Source: Vibrio anguillarum | Lineage (GTDB): Bacteria > Pseudomonadota > Gammaproteobacteria > Enterobacterales > Vibrionaceae | Reading direction: 5' to 3' | DNA: 64,000 nucleotides | Assembly (NCBI RefSeq): GCF_001989995.2 | Contig: NZ_JAHGUP010000024.1 | Location: 1-64,000, forward strand | Shown: positions 16,619 through 24,588 of the stretch, in pieces | How the letters are laid out: each line of letters opens with the position of its first letter | How positions within the stretch are numbered: position 1 is the first letter of the stretch | Notes under the pieces: model-generated | The model's database searches: none | What the model saw: only the letters and a program-made list of their open reading frames with translations | What the model was told of the DNA's origin: nothing | Program-made: the position numbers and the translations under genes

Positions 16619-17131
16619 ATGACCAAAATTGCCGTCTTTGGGAGTGCTTTTAACCCTCCGAGCTTAGGACATAAAAGTGTGATTGAATCGCTAAGCCATT
16701 TCGATTTAATTCTGTTGGTACCGAGCATTTCACACGCTTGGGGTAAGCAGATGCTCAGTTATGAGATCCGTTGTGAACTTATTGATGCTTTTATTCGTGA
16801 TTTGCAGTCAGATAAGATACACCGCTCAATAGTCGAAGAGGAACTGCAACAGCCCGGGCAGAGCGTCACAACTCACGCTGTTTTGTCATTACTGCAAAAA
16901 CAATCACCTGATGCTGACATTACTTTTGTAATGGGCCCGGATAATCTGTTCAATTTTGCGAAATTCTATAAAGCTCAAGATATCTTGCAACGCTGGTCAG
17001 TCATGGCCTGTCCTGAAAAAGTCGCGATTCGTAGTACTGATATTCGTCAGCGGTTAGCTGAAAATTTAGATATTGCCGATTTAACGACTATCTCTGTTAG
17101 GAAAATCTTGCAGCAAAGAAAACTTTACTAG
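16619..17131 (+). CDS. nicotinate-nucleotide adenylyltransferase-like protein
   Basis: A 170-residue nucleotidyltransferase. The ATP-binding signature GSAFNPPSLGH is at residues 8-18 (the T/HxGH motif in the form SLGH), DNLFNFAKFY with a preceding VMGP is near residue 104, and the second phosphate-binding motif RSTDIRQRL is near residue 141. It is shorter than E. coli NadD (213 residues) and lies in the same family. NadD joins nicotinate mononucleotide to AMP, giving the deamido-NAD that NadE uses, so the divergent pairing with nadE makes sense. ATG at 16619 follows AGGA by six bases. It may be a second, salvage-specific copy, since Vibrio genomes normally keep another nadD beside the rlpB/holA genes. 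The specificity (nicotinate or nicotinamide nucleotide) cannot be read. Confidence 0.8.
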   Translation: MTKIAVFGSAFNPPSLGHKSVIESLSHFDLILLVPSISHAWGKQMLSYEIRCELIDAFIRDLQSDKIHRSIVEEELQQPGQSVTTHAVLSLLQKQSPDADITFVMGPDNLFNFAKFYKAQDILQRWSVMACPEKVAIRSTDIRQRLAENLDIADLTTISVRKILQQRKLY

Positions 17132-17136
17132 ACAAT

Positions 17137-17153
17137 CCACGCCCTTTTCGTGG
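17137..17153 (+). other. small hairpin between NadD-like gene and next gene
   Basis: CCACG, a 7-base loop, CGTGG six bases after the stop codon. No T-run follows, so read-through into the next gene is likely. Confidence 0.35.
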
Positions 17154-17171
17154 TCGGAGCTGTTTGCATTC

Positions 17172-17681
17172 ATGAAGTTAAATGTGGCTGTTTGTGCGTT
17201 AATCATGTTTTCGTCGCTGACGGAAGCTTGCGATCTCTATTCCGGTTCATTATTAACGCCAGAGTTAGAATTAACACTAGGTGCAGATAGTAGCCCAACA
17301 ATGTTACCAGCATCGGGCGTCTGCTTTTCTATATTAGATAGTATGGGCTACGCATCGAAACAACTGCTGGCTTTAGGTTTATTTGAAGAATCTCCAGCCG
17401 ACTCTTCTTACTGGGCCGATTGGTTTTTAAAAGCCGATTCGGATCCCCTGTTTACTCAGAAATTGGCCACAAGCTACATTGGCTTTGGAGTCTGGATACC
17501 CTCTGAATTGCTTGACGAGCAAAGTGATATGTCAACCGAAGAGTGGTTAATGAGTCACGGCTTGCAGCTAAGTATCGGTTTTGGCGAGAAAAAAGCGGGT
17601 GAGCCGCGCATGCGTTTTGACTATCGTTGGCATGAAGATTTCGACAGTGTTGTCATGATGCAAATTGAAGTTCCCTTCTAA
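17172..17681 (+). CDS. exported protein of unknown function
   Basis: A 169-residue protein with an N-terminal signal peptide (MKLNVAVCALIMFSSLTEA, cleavage near residue 19). The mature part has Cys near position 20 and another near 51, so a disulfide is possible. The C-terminal half looks like beta strands with alternating hydrophobics (LQLSIGFGEKKAGEPRMRFD; VVMMQIEVPF), which suggests a small periplasmic beta domain or an outer-membrane-linked fold; the final residue is Phe, as in many outer membrane proteins, although the length is short for a barrel. I do not recognise the family. It starts 40 bases after the NadD-like gene on the same strand, so it may be co-transcribed. No ribosome site of good quality is seen. 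Confidence 0.65.
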   Translation: MKLNVAVCALIMFSSLTEACDLYSGSLLTPELELTLGADSSPTMLPASGVCFSILDSMGYASKQLLALGLFEESPADSSYWADWFLKADSDPLFTQKLATSYIGFGVWIPSELLDEQSDMSTEEWLMSHGLQLSIGFGEKKAGEPRMRFDYRWHEDFDSVVMMQIEVPF

Positions 17682-17716
17682 CGTTTTCCCTCAGTAAACA
17701 CACTCCCTCAGAAAAC

Positions 17717-17747
17717 AAAAAAGCCAACCGCAATATTCGCGATTGGC
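17717..17747 (-). terminator. leftward terminator with no assigned gene
   Basis: Read leftward: GCCAATCGC, a 7-base loop, GCGGTTGGC, then six T. One G-U pair. The T-run lies only on the leftward strand, yet no leftward gene lies between it and ectA. It may serve the rightward gene weakly, or end an unannotated leftward small RNA from the 17.75-18.17 kb gap. Confidence 0.7.
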
Positions 17748-17797
17748 CTATGTAAATTGTGAACAAAGAGTATTCACTAACAACGTCAGTTGGCTAG

Positions 17798-18037
17798 GTG
17801 ACCCTCGGCTTAAGAAGGGTCGATATAGTTATTGCAGCATACGTGCCAAGTTTTATAGCGCTTAGTTGCTATTGTTTCCTTGTTTTTTCAAACTTCCCCA
17901 AGAAAATTTTTGCAGACTGCAAATGCAAACTGCAGAAACGACTCAGATTGCTAATGCCGCTAGGTTCAATCACATTCGCTCTGCTATTCCACTTTTATTT
18001 AATTACACATCTAACTAATTGGTGGTTTTTTGGTTAA
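17798..18037 (+). CDS. possible small two-helix membrane protein
   Basis: A GTG-started frame of 79 codons in the gap before ectA. The translation has two hydrophobic stretches (about residues 9-31 and 52-70), a basic linker between them (KCKLQKRLRLL) and a Trp-Trp-Phe-Phe end. This looks more like a membrane protein than random AT-rich DNA would give, but there is no ribosome site for the GTG, and the first 40 bases can also fold into a hairpin (GACCCT with AGGGTC). A shorter start at an internal ATG leaves only one helix. It may be a genuine small protein, a remnant, or chance. The region is otherwise empty and increasingly AT-rich toward ectA. Confidence 0.25.
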   Translation: MTLGLRRVDIVIAAYVPSFIALSCYCFLVFSNFPKKIFADCKCKLQKRLRLLMPLGSITFALLFHFYLITHLTNWWFFG

Positions 18038-18170
18038 ATATTCAATCTTATTTATTTATTTTAAATCAGTGATTTATATATATTGTTGTTGTTTTTTGAA
18101 TTTTTGGGTTGAATTTTTCATTTGTACTGTTAGTTTATATAGAGGTTTTTAATTAGAGCTCTAACTATTC
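18038..18170 (+). promoter_or_regulatory. ectA upstream control region
   Basis: Very AT-rich DNA with candidate promoter elements (TTGTAC and TATATAG near 18123-18142, spacing not ideal) and a perfect 12-base palindrome TTAGAGCTCTAA at 18153-18164, ending seven bases before the first ATG. A palindrome this close to the start could be the operator for a MarR-type repressor of the CosR/EctR kind, but no binding data are known to me for this exact site. Confidence 0.4.
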
Positions 18171-18737
18171 ATGTGGCAGACAATGATTACAGCAGCACCT
18201 TGGGTTGCATACCCGGAAATTATGCAAACAAAGACAGAACAATGGACGTTTCGTACCCCTAATCAAGCCGACGGGCAGCGTGTACATGATTTGATTGGGC
18301 TATGCCCTCCCTTAGATGAAAACTCCTCATACTGTAACTTCCTACAAGCGATTCACTTTCAAGAGACCTGCATCTTAGCGGAAAGAAATGGCGAAACCGT
18401 GGGGTTTATTTCGGCCTATTTAAAGCCTGACAATTCTGATGAATTGTTTATTTGGCAAGTGGCCGTGCATCCAAATGCTCGTGGGCTAGGACTTGCCTCA
18501 CATTTGTTACATGAATTGCTCGCTCGTGACGTTATGGCTGATGTTCGTGTATTGGAAACGACTATCACGAAAAACAATCAAGGTTCATGGAGCCTCTTTA
18601 AGAAGTTTGATCGAGCACATGGCGAGCAAGGAGAGGTATCGACCTTTCTCGATCAAACTCGTCACTTTGAAGGTGAACATGATACCGAGTATTTATACCG
18701 TATTCCGCTCAAACCTCGTTCTAACTTAACAGGATAA
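18171..18737 (+). CDS. ectA: L-2,4-diaminobutyrate acetyltransferase
   Basis: The 188-residue GNAT enzyme acetylates L-2,4-diaminobutyrate to N-gamma-acetyldiaminobutyrate, the second step of ectoine synthesis. The acetyl-CoA site is FIWQVAVHPNARGLGLAS near residue 105, with the R/Q-x-x-G-x-G/A form; CPPLDENSSYCNFLQ near 43-57 is the conserved EctA substrate segment. Start choice is uncertain: ATG at 18171, ATG at 18183 (MITAAPW, which looks like other Vibrio EctA starts) and ATG at 18222 are all in frame, without a strong ribosome site. It opens the ectABC-aspartokinase operon; ectB starts 11 bases after its stop. Osmotic induction is expected from the pathway, and a palindrome just upstream may be the operator. 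Confidence 0.93.
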   Translation: MWQTMITAAPWVAYPEIMQTKTEQWTFRTPNQADGQRVHDLIGLCPPLDENSSYCNFLQAIHFQETCILAERNGETVGFISAYLKPDNSDELFIWQVAVHPNARGLGLASHLLHELLARDVMADVRVLETTITKNNQGSWSLFKKFDRAHGEQGEVSTFLDQTRHFEGEHDTEYLYRIPLKPRSNLTG

Positions 18738-18748
18738 CTATCATCGTT

Positions 18749-20014
18749 ATGGACATTTTTAAAAAGAAAGAATCAAACGTGCAATCTTATGCCAATCACT
18801 TTCCCGTAGTTTTCTCTACGGCAAAAGGAAGCTGGCTATTTACCGATTCTGGTGATCGCTACTTAGATTTTTTGGCTGGAGCTGGTTCGTTAAATTATGG
18901 TCACAATAACGCCCTCTTTAAGCAGGCGCTATTGGAGTACATTGATAAAGACGGCATTACTCACGGCTTGGATATGCACTCCTCTGCCAAGGCTGAGTTC
19001 CTCGCGGTATTTGAAAGTCTCATTCTTGAACCAAGAAACCTCGACTACAAAGTGCAGTTTACTGGTCCAACTGGGACTAATGCTGTAGAGGCGGCAATGA
19101 AGCTGGCCAGAAAAGCCACGGGTAGAAGTAATATTGTGGCTTTCACTAACGGCTTTCATGGTTGCTCTTATGGCGCACTTGCCGCAACAGGGAATCAACA
19201 TCATCGAGGCGGCGCTGGGCTTAGCTTAGATGGCGTGACGCGGCTCCCTTATGATGGCTATGCCAATATTGATGGCCTGTCGCTATTTGAAAATATGCTG
19301 AATGATAACTCATCGGGTTTAGACAAACCGGCTGCGGTATTATTGGAGGTTGTCCAAGGCGAGGGCGGCTTGAATTGCGCGTCCAACGAGTGGTTGCAAC
19401 GCTTAAGTCGTCTCTGTAAGAAAAACGACATTTTGCTTATCGTTGACGATATTCAAGCTGGTTGTGGACGTACGGGAACCTTTTTCAGTTTTGAGCCATC
19501 AGCAATAAAACCGGACATAGTGACGCTATCGAAATCGCTCAGTGGTTATGGGTTACCTATGGCGATTGTGCTGCTGAAACCTGAGTTAGATGTGTGGAAA
19601 CCGGGAGAGCACAACGGAACCTTTCGCGGTAATAATCACGCCTTTGTAACCGCTACAAAAGCGCTGGAAACCTATTGGTTAAATGATGATTTTACCACTC
19701 ATATCGCACATCGAGCCAAGCAAGTGACGCATGTCATTCAAACCACACTGCGTCGTTTCCCCACACTGTTTAACCGCCACAAAGGGCGTGGACTAATGCA
19801 AGGCATTGAATGTAGCAGTGGTGAGATCGCCCATAAAATTGCTCGTCGTTGTTTTCAACTAGGGATGGTGATTGAAACCGCAGGCCCAAATGACGAAGTG
19901 ATTAAGTTTTTCTGTCCACTCACTATCACGGAAACCGAACTCGACCAAGGTTTAGATATTTTTGCACAAGCGGTAGAAGAGCTAGCCTCTCAGTTAATAA
20001 AAAAAGCATCTTAG
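18749..20014 (+). CDS. ectB: L-2,4-diaminobutyrate transaminase
   Basis: A 421-residue class III aminotransferase that makes L-2,4-diaminobutyrate from aspartate semialdehyde with glutamate as donor, the first step of ectoine synthesis. Seen: the class III start GDRYLDFLAGAGSLNYGHNN, the PLP-phosphate loop GPTGTNAVEAA near residue 110, IVDDIQAGCGRTG near 232 with the PLP-ring Asp, and the Schiff-base lysine in LSKSLSGYGLPMA near 262. Length matches EctB. It lies 11 bases behind ectA and 9 bases before ectC, so the genes are one operon. The pathway shares aspartate semialdehyde with lysine and threonine synthesis, which explains the dedicated aspartokinase at the operon end. Confidence 0.96.
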   Translation: MDIFKKKESNVQSYANHFPVVFSTAKGSWLFTDSGDRYLDFLAGAGSLNYGHNNALFKQALLEYIDKDGITHGLDMHSSAKAEFLAVFESLILEPRNLDYKVQFTGPTGTNAVEAAMKLARKATGRSNIVAFTNGFHGCSYGALAATGNQHHRGGAGLSLDGVTRLPYDGYANIDGLSLFENMLNDNSSGLDKPAAVLLEVVQGEGGLNCASNEWLQRLSRLCKKNDILLIVDDIQAGCGRTGTFFSFEPSAIKPDIVTLSKSLSGYGLPMAIVLLKPELDVWKPGEHNGTFRGNNHAFVTATKALETYWLNDDFTTHIAHRAKQVTHVIQTTLRRFPTLFNRHKGRGLMQGIECSSGEIAHKIARRCFQLGMVIETAGPNDEVIKFFCPLTITETELDQGLDIFAQAVEELASQLIKKAS

Positions 20015-20023
20015 GAATAAAAA

Positions 20024-20410
20024 ATGATTGTTAGAACATTAGAAGAGTGTCGCCAAAGTGAGCGCCGGGTTGTTGCTCAAACTTGGGAAAGCGTTCGTAT
20101 GCTGCTGAAAGATGACAATATGGGTTTTTCATTCCATGTTACGACCATTTTTAAAGGCGGCGAGACCCATATTCACTATCAAAACCATTTGGAATCAGTG
20201 TATTGCATGTCAGGTGAAGGGGAGATCGAAGTGATAGGAGGGGAAACTTACCCGATAAAGCCCGGCACTTTGTACATCCTTGATCAACATGATGAACACT
20301 ATTTAAGAGCTTATTCTGGTGCAGATATGGTTATGGCATGTGTTTTTAACCCGCCACTGACAGGAACTGAAACGCATGATGAAAAAGGTGTTTACCCAAT
20401 CATTGAGTAA
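20024..20410 (+). CDS. ectC: ectoine synthase
   Basis: A 128-residue cupin enzyme that closes the ring of N-gamma-acetyldiaminobutyrate to give ectoine. The cupin metal site is visible in [20 protein letters not shown] (residues about 47-66, with Glu, Tyr and His positions of the iron site) and in [12 protein letters not shown] near residue 87. ATG follows AGGAAT at 9 bases after ectB. Family length is 125-137 residues, so this is complete. No ectD hydroxylase gene is present in the operon, so the end product should be ectoine and not hydroxyectoine, unless ectD lies elsewhere. Confidence 0.96.
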   Translation: MIVRTLEECRQSERRVVAQTWESVRMLLKDDNMGFSFHVTTIFKGGETHIHYQNHLESVYCMSGEGEIEVIGGETYPIKPGTLYILDQHDEHYLRAYSGADMVMACVFNPPLTGTETHDEKGVYPIIE

Positions 20411-20458
20411 TCACTCGCGACGATTCACTGCATTCAATTTAAAAGAAAAGGAGATCCC

Positions 20459-21874
20459 ATGTCTTACACCGTAGAAAAAATCGGTGGAACATCAATGAGC
20501 GCTTTTGATGCTGTGCTCGACAATATTTTACTAAGGCCTCATCACCCTTATGATCGAGTGTTTGTGGTATCAGCGTATGCAACTATTACCGATGCCCTAC
20601 TGGAATGCAAACGCACTGGCAAGCCCGGTATTTACCAGATGATCGCGAAACATGATACGCAATGGCAAGAAGCCATGTACCAACTTGAGCAACGTATGTT
20701 GCTGATTAATGAGCATTTGTTCGCCGATCCGATGAGTCGTATTCGCGCGGATAAATTTATTCGTTCGCGGATCTCAGAAGCAGTCAACTGCATTAATAAT
20801 ATTCTAGAAACGTGTCAATACTGGCAGTTTTCATTGCGTCAGTATTTGCCTCAGGTGAGAGAATTTTTATCTTCAATAGGCGAGGCTCATAGTGCCTATA
20901 ACACCAGTTTGAAGCTAAAAACTCTTGGGATTAATGCATGCTTCATTGATCTCTCCGGGTGGAATAATGGGCAAGCAGGAAGCTTAGATGAGGTGATTTT
21001 GGCTGCTTTCGAAGACATTGATGTAGCAACGCAATTGCCAATCGTGACTGGCTACGCCTACTGTAATGAAGGATTAATGAAAACCTATGATCGTGGCTAT
21101 AGTGAAATGACCTTTAGCCGCATCGCCGCATTAACCAACGCAACGCAAGCGATCATCCATAAAGAGTATCACTTAAGCTCCGCAGACCCGAGAATTGTAG
21201 GCGCGGATAAGGTTAGCCCGATGGGATTGACGAACTTTGACGTAGCAGACCAACTGGCTAATTTAGGTATGGAAGCGATTCATCCGAATGCGGCAGCTGG
21301 GCTGCGTCAGCAGGGGATTGAGCTCAGAATCAAAAATACGTTCGAACCAGAGCATAAAGGTACTCTCATTTCCAATGTTCATAAGCCTCAGAACTATAAG
21401 GTAGAGATTATTGCGGGCAAGGACAAAGTGTTCGCCTTGCATATTTTTGACCAAAGCATGGTCGGGAAAATTGATAATGCCAGTTATGAATTGATGGAAG
21501 TGATCGCCGAAGCTAAGGTACATCTCGTTGGTAAAGAGATGAATGCAAACTCGATGACGTATTACCTCAGTGGCAGCAGCGATAACTTAAACCACGTGTT
21601 GTACAAAATAGAGAAGCGCTACCCGAATGCATCCGTATCAGGAAAAATGGTCGCCCTCATTTCCGCAATCGGTGCATCAATGAACACCAACAACGCATTA
21701 ACGCAAGGCATGCAAGCGTTAGTTAACGCAAAAATTAGCCCTATTGCCGCTCACTCGTCGATGCGTAATGTCAATGTACAATTCGTAGTAGAAGACAACG
21801 ATTACAATCGCGCGATTTGTGTTTTACATGATGTGTTGATTGCGAAACCGCTATCTACCAAAAAAGCGGCTTAG
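20459..21874 (+). CDS. ectoine-operon aspartokinase
   Basis: A 471-residue aspartate kinase of the specialised Ask_Ect type. The kinase start KIGGTSMSAFDAV is at residues 6-18, the substrate and nucleotide part (YAYCNEGLMKTYDRGYSEMT) is near 202, and two ACT-like regulatory domains occupy about residues 310-460. The enzyme phosphorylates aspartate and feeds aspartate semialdehyde into EctB; Ask_Ect enzymes are less sensitive to lysine and threonine than the housekeeping enzymes. It is the last gene of the operon, 48 bases after ectC, with AAGGAG eight bases before its ATG, and it is followed by a terminator. Often written ask or lysC in annotation; I leave the symbol open because naming differs. 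Confidence 0.94.
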   Translation: MSYTVEKIGGTSMSAFDAVLDNILLRPHHPYDRVFVVSAYATITDALLECKRTGKPGIYQMIAKHDTQWQEAMYQLEQRMLLINEHLFADPMSRIRADKFIRSRISEAVNCINNILETCQYWQFSLRQYLPQVREFLSSIGEAHSAYNTSLKLKTLGINACFIDLSGWNNGQAGSLDEVILAAFEDIDVATQLPIVTGYAYCNEGLMKTYDRGYSEMTFSRIAALTNATQAIIHKEYHLSSADPRIVGADKVSPMGLTNFDVADQLANLGMEAIHPNAAAGLRQQGIELRIKNTFEPEHKGTLISNVHKPQNYKVEIIAGKDKVFALHIFDQSMVGKIDNASYELMEVIAEAKVHLVGKEMNANSMTYYLSGSSDNLNHVLYKIEKRYPNASVSGKMVALISAIGASMNTNNALTQGMQALVNAKISPIAAHSSMRNVNVQFVVEDNDYNRAICVLHDVLIAKPLSTKKAA

Positions 21875-21909
21875 CGGTTCAGATTGAAGGATCGTTCCCC
21901 CCAATCGAC

Positions 21910-21951
21910 CCCCAATCACATAGTAATCTACGTGATTGGGGATTTATTTTC
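21910..21951 (+). terminator. terminator of the ectoine operon
   Basis: CCCCAATCAC, a 12-base loop with further inner pairing, GTGATTGGGG, then ATTTATTTT. Perfect 10-base outer stem, 35 bases after the stop codon. Confidence 0.88.
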
Positions 21952-22007
21952 TGAGCGGCTGTTTTTTAAGTGGTTTAGCTCGCTTAGGTTTCAAGCGGTT
22001 TGGAAAG

Positions 22008-23354
22008 CTACAACATCACTAAACTTGCTGTGCCCAAGAAGGCAAAGAAGCCGACAACATCCGTTACTGTGGTTAAGATGACAGAGCCCGCTAATGCTGG
22101 GTCAAGCTTAAACTTATCAAGCGTGATCGGGATGAGTACCCCAAACAGCGCGGCGGTAATGATATTTACAACAATGGCCAGTGAAATGGTGGCGCCAATC
22201 ATCGCTGACTGGAACCAGAGCCCTGCCAAAGCACCAATGATCAACGCCCATAACAAACCGTTAATGGAACCAATACCAATTTCATTTTTGAGCAACGCAA
22301 AACGGTTACCCGGTGTAATTTGGTTCAATGCCATGGCACGTACCATCAAGGTTAAGGTTTGACTTCCCGCAATACCGCCCATCGAGGCAACAATTGGCAT
22401 CAACACCGCTAACGCGACAACTTGCGAGATGACCGTTTCAAACATACCTATAGTGACCGAAGCGAGGATGGCGGTCAGCAGGTTGATCCCGAGCCAAAGG
22501 CCTCGTTTTTTGGAACTTTTAATGATGGGTGCAAATAAGTCATCTCCTTCATCCATACCTGTACCGGCCATTAAGCGCGATTCGTAAATCTCTCGTTGTG
22601 TACTCAGGGCAAATTGCCAGTCTATTTCACCCACTAAGATTTCATGGTTATCAATGATGGCGACGGTCGGCAATTGGGAATGTTCTAACGCTTCTACTGC
22701 TTCAGAAAGTGACTGGTGAGCATTCAGCGTAAAGAGATCATCTTGCTTGATGTTTTTCAGTAAAGTTTTGCTTTCAGCAAGCAAAATTTCTGTATAACTC
22801 ACGATACCTTGGAATTTTTTTGCTTTGTTGATCAAATAGATATGTTGTGGAGAGTTATAATGATATTTCTCCAATAGTATCTTGGCTTTGTCGACACTGA
22901 TGCTGAAAGGCAAGGTATACACTTTACGGTTTGCCCAGTGGCCAACTTCAGTATCTTCATAGGCATTGGCTTGATCATACAATTCAAGCTCGTCGCGACT
23001 AATTAAGCGCAGCGCTTCACTGATGATTTCATCAGGCAGAGAATCGGCCCATTCGAGCAGAGATAGGTTATCGAGTTTGGCGAGAGTCAGTTTTAGTTCT
23101 ATTTCTGACAGTGCGTTGATGATAGAAAAACGTACTTCAGCACGCATCTCTGTCAGTACATCAATGTGTAGCTCTAAGGGTAGGCTACGCCACAGACGTA
23201 CCCGCTGCTCGACAGGAAAAGCTTCTAAGATGATTGCGATCGAGCTTTCATCAAGCCCACTTTCCACGTACTCGCCGAGTAAGTCGATTTGTTGCTGCTC
23301 ATCGGCTTTTGAAATCGTTTCAATATGCAGTGAAAGGTCTTGATATTCGTTCAA
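22008..23354 (-). CDS. mgtE: MgtE-type magnesium transporter
   Basis: A 448-residue Mg2+ channel/transporter. Order of parts: an acidic N domain of helical repeats (residues 1-130), two CBS domains (about 135-255, LPTVAIIDNHEILVGEIDW is the second) that sense cytosolic Mg2+, then five membrane helices from about 285. The pore signature is present as MPIVASMGGIAGSQTLTLMV near 320 and the selectivity Asp is in ITLDKFKLDPALAGSVILTT near 410. Length and layout are normal. Its ATG overlaps the stop of the MscS-like gene by four bases, so the two membrane proteins are translated together. No M-box riboswitch was recognised in front of the pair. It is convergent with the ectoine operon. Confidence 0.95.
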   Translation of the reverse strand: MNEYQDLSLHIETISKADEQQQIDLLGEYVESGLDESSIAIILEAFPVEQRVRLWRSLPLELHIDVLTEMRAEVRFSIINALSEIELKLTLAKLDNLSLLEWADSLPDEIISEALRLISRDELELYDQANAYEDTEVGHWANRKVYTLPFSISVDKAKILLEKYHYNSPQHIYLINKAKKFQGIVSYTEILLAESKTLLKNIKQDDLFTLNAHQSLSEAVEALEHSQLPTVAIIDNHEILVGEIDWQFALSTQREIYESRLMAGTGMDEGDDLFAPIIKSSKKRGLWLGINLLTAILASVTIGMFETVISQVVALAVLMPIVASMGGIAGSQTLTLMVRAMALNQITPGNRFALLKNEIGIGSINGLLWALIIGALAGLWFQSAMIGATISLAIVVNIITAALFGVLIPITLDKFKLDPALAGSVILTTVTDVVGFFAFLGTASLVML

Positions 23355-23917
23355 CGTTTTACTCCGATAGGAAGTTGTTTCTTCTCGATTTTTTTTACGG
23401 CTTTTTCTGGAGTTTTGTTTAATACAATTACAGGGCGAACAATAAAGAGGTTGTTTGGATAGAGCACTGTATTGCCATCAACATTCTCTAATACGACATT
23501 GAGTAGGTTCATGTCGACGATTTTACCTTCAACAAAATTTGCGCCATCCACCACTCGCACCCATAAACCGATGCGACAGTGGTTTTGTACAAATAAAACC
23601 AGAAATGAGGTGACGTTGCTCAGCAAAGACCAACCTGCAAACAAACCGACGCCAAGCAACGCAAAAAGTGATGAGCCAACAACCAATAACCCACGCAGTT
23701 CCACGCCCCACATCATTAGCAGAGTCAACACTAACACCAAGAAGAGTAAGGTCTTCACCAGCCAACGTGCTCGTTTAAGCCGATGAATATCGACTTTGCC
23801 TATGACCATATTCTCAAACCATCGCACGGTGTAGCTGGCTGTTTTAGGATAAATAAGCAACGCCATGATCGTGATGATCCATTGATAATTTTTTTGAAAT
23901 AAGTCTAAGTATTCCAT
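23351..23917 (-). CDS. small MscS-family mechanosensitive channel protein
   Basis: A 188-residue membrane protein. Helices lie near residues 10-28, 52-72 and 76-105; the third resembles the MscS pore helix (LLVVGSSLFALLGVGLFAGW) with small residues lining it. A beta domain follows with the MscS features GLWVRVVDGANFVEGKIVDM and NGTVLYPNN-like GNTVLYPNNLFI. The large C-terminal vestibule of E. coli MscS is mostly missing, so this is a minimal member. MscS channels release solutes on hypo-osmotic shock, and the location beside ectoine and betaine genes suits that. It is the first gene of a pair with mgtE, with which it shares a 4-base overlap. Gating or ion selectivity cannot be predicted. Confidence 0.85.
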   Translation of the reverse strand: MEYLDLFQKNYQWIITIMALLIYPKTASYTVRWFENMVIGKVDIHRLKRARWLVKTLLFLVLVLTLLMMWGVELRGLLVVGSSLFALLGVGLFAGWSLLSNVTSFLVLFVQNHCRIGLWVRVVDGANFVEGKIVDMNLLNVVLENVDGNTVLYPNNLFIVRPVIVLNKTPEKAVKKIEKKQLPIGVKR

Positions 23918-24053
23918 GACGAATCAGAAAAAGGAGATTTGGTTCAAAATAACCGAAATTCAGTCAATTACAACCTCTAATCTGGCTGAGGTTGATAATT
24001 GGAATTGGGTTGAGAAAAAAGTAACCAATTTGCTTTAGTCGGTCGAATAAAAA

Positions 24054-24530
24054 CTAGAGAGGATCATCGGGTTCTAGACTAGACAATAGTGTCGATGCTT
24101 CTATTTCTGGTGTTTTCATCATCATCGATAACCGCTGTAAAGTAGAGAGAATGAGAGTTTGTTCCCATGCGTTTAACGCCTGAAATTGTTCAATAAAGCT
24201 ATCTTTTAGCAGTGTGGGTGCTTTGAGTAATAATTCATCTCCTGTTGGGGTCAACAACGCATGAACTTTACGTTTATCTTGTTGATCTCGCTCTCGAATG
24301 ATCAGTGCGCGCTTTTCTAAGCGATCCAAAATGCTGGTCGCTGTAGCTTGGCTCATATTAGTATGATCGGAGAGTTGCTTTATGGTCATATCGGCCGAGT
24401 TTTGGATCGCACGCATTAACAATAGTTGGGGGCTAGTGAGGCCAAAATCTTTGTTTATTTTTTTGGAATGGAGATCTGTCGCACGAATAATTTGGCGTAT
24501 AGCGACCAGTACTTCTTCATGAATATCCAA
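24054..24530 (-). CDS. MarR-family regulator of the CosR/EctR type
   Basis: A 158-residue winged-helix repressor. The N-terminal helix (LDIHEEVLVAIRQIIRATDL) and the winged helix (MTIKQLSDHTNMSQATATSI, then RDQQDKRKVHALLTPTGDEL) resemble Vibrio CosR and methylotroph EctR, which repress ectoine and betaine uptake genes at low salt. The start was set at TTG 24530 because a full Shine-Dalgarno AAGGAGG stands six bases upstream; the longer frame to 24584 would overlap a hairpin and has no ribosome site. It lies downstream of proVWX on the same strand, separated from proX by that hairpin, so it may be part of the operon at lower level. Its targets probably include proVWX and the nearby ectoine operon; that is inference from family and position. 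Confidence 0.8.
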   Translation of the reverse strand: MDIHEEVLVAIRQIIRATDLHSKKINKDFGLTSPQLLLMRAIQNSADMTIKQLSDHTNMSQATATSILDRLEKRALIIRERDQQDKRKVHALLTPTGDELLLKAPTLLKDSFIEQFQALNAWEQTLILSTLQRLSMMMKTPEIEASTLLSSLEPDDPL

Positions 24531-24554
24531 TACTTTCCTCCTTGAAAATAAGCA

Positions 24555-24581
24555 GAGCCACCCTTTTGATATGGGTGGCTC
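24555..24581 (-). terminator. strong hairpin between proX and the MarR gene
   Basis: GAGCCACCC, a 9-base loop, GGGTGGCTC: perfect 9-base arms placed between the proX stop (24589) and the regulator start (24530). No strong T-run follows (CTGCTTATTTTC), so it is probably a partial terminator or RNA stabiliser that lowers regulator expression relative to proVWX. Confidence 0.65.
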
Positions 24582-24588
24582 CATATTC

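Noticed and set aside
17787..17850. tRNA-like D-arm and anticodon-arm look in the gap before ectA
   Set aside because: GTCA-loop-TGAC and a CCCT/AGGG stem are present, but the anticodon loop has the wrong length and there is no TpsiC arm or matching acceptor stem.
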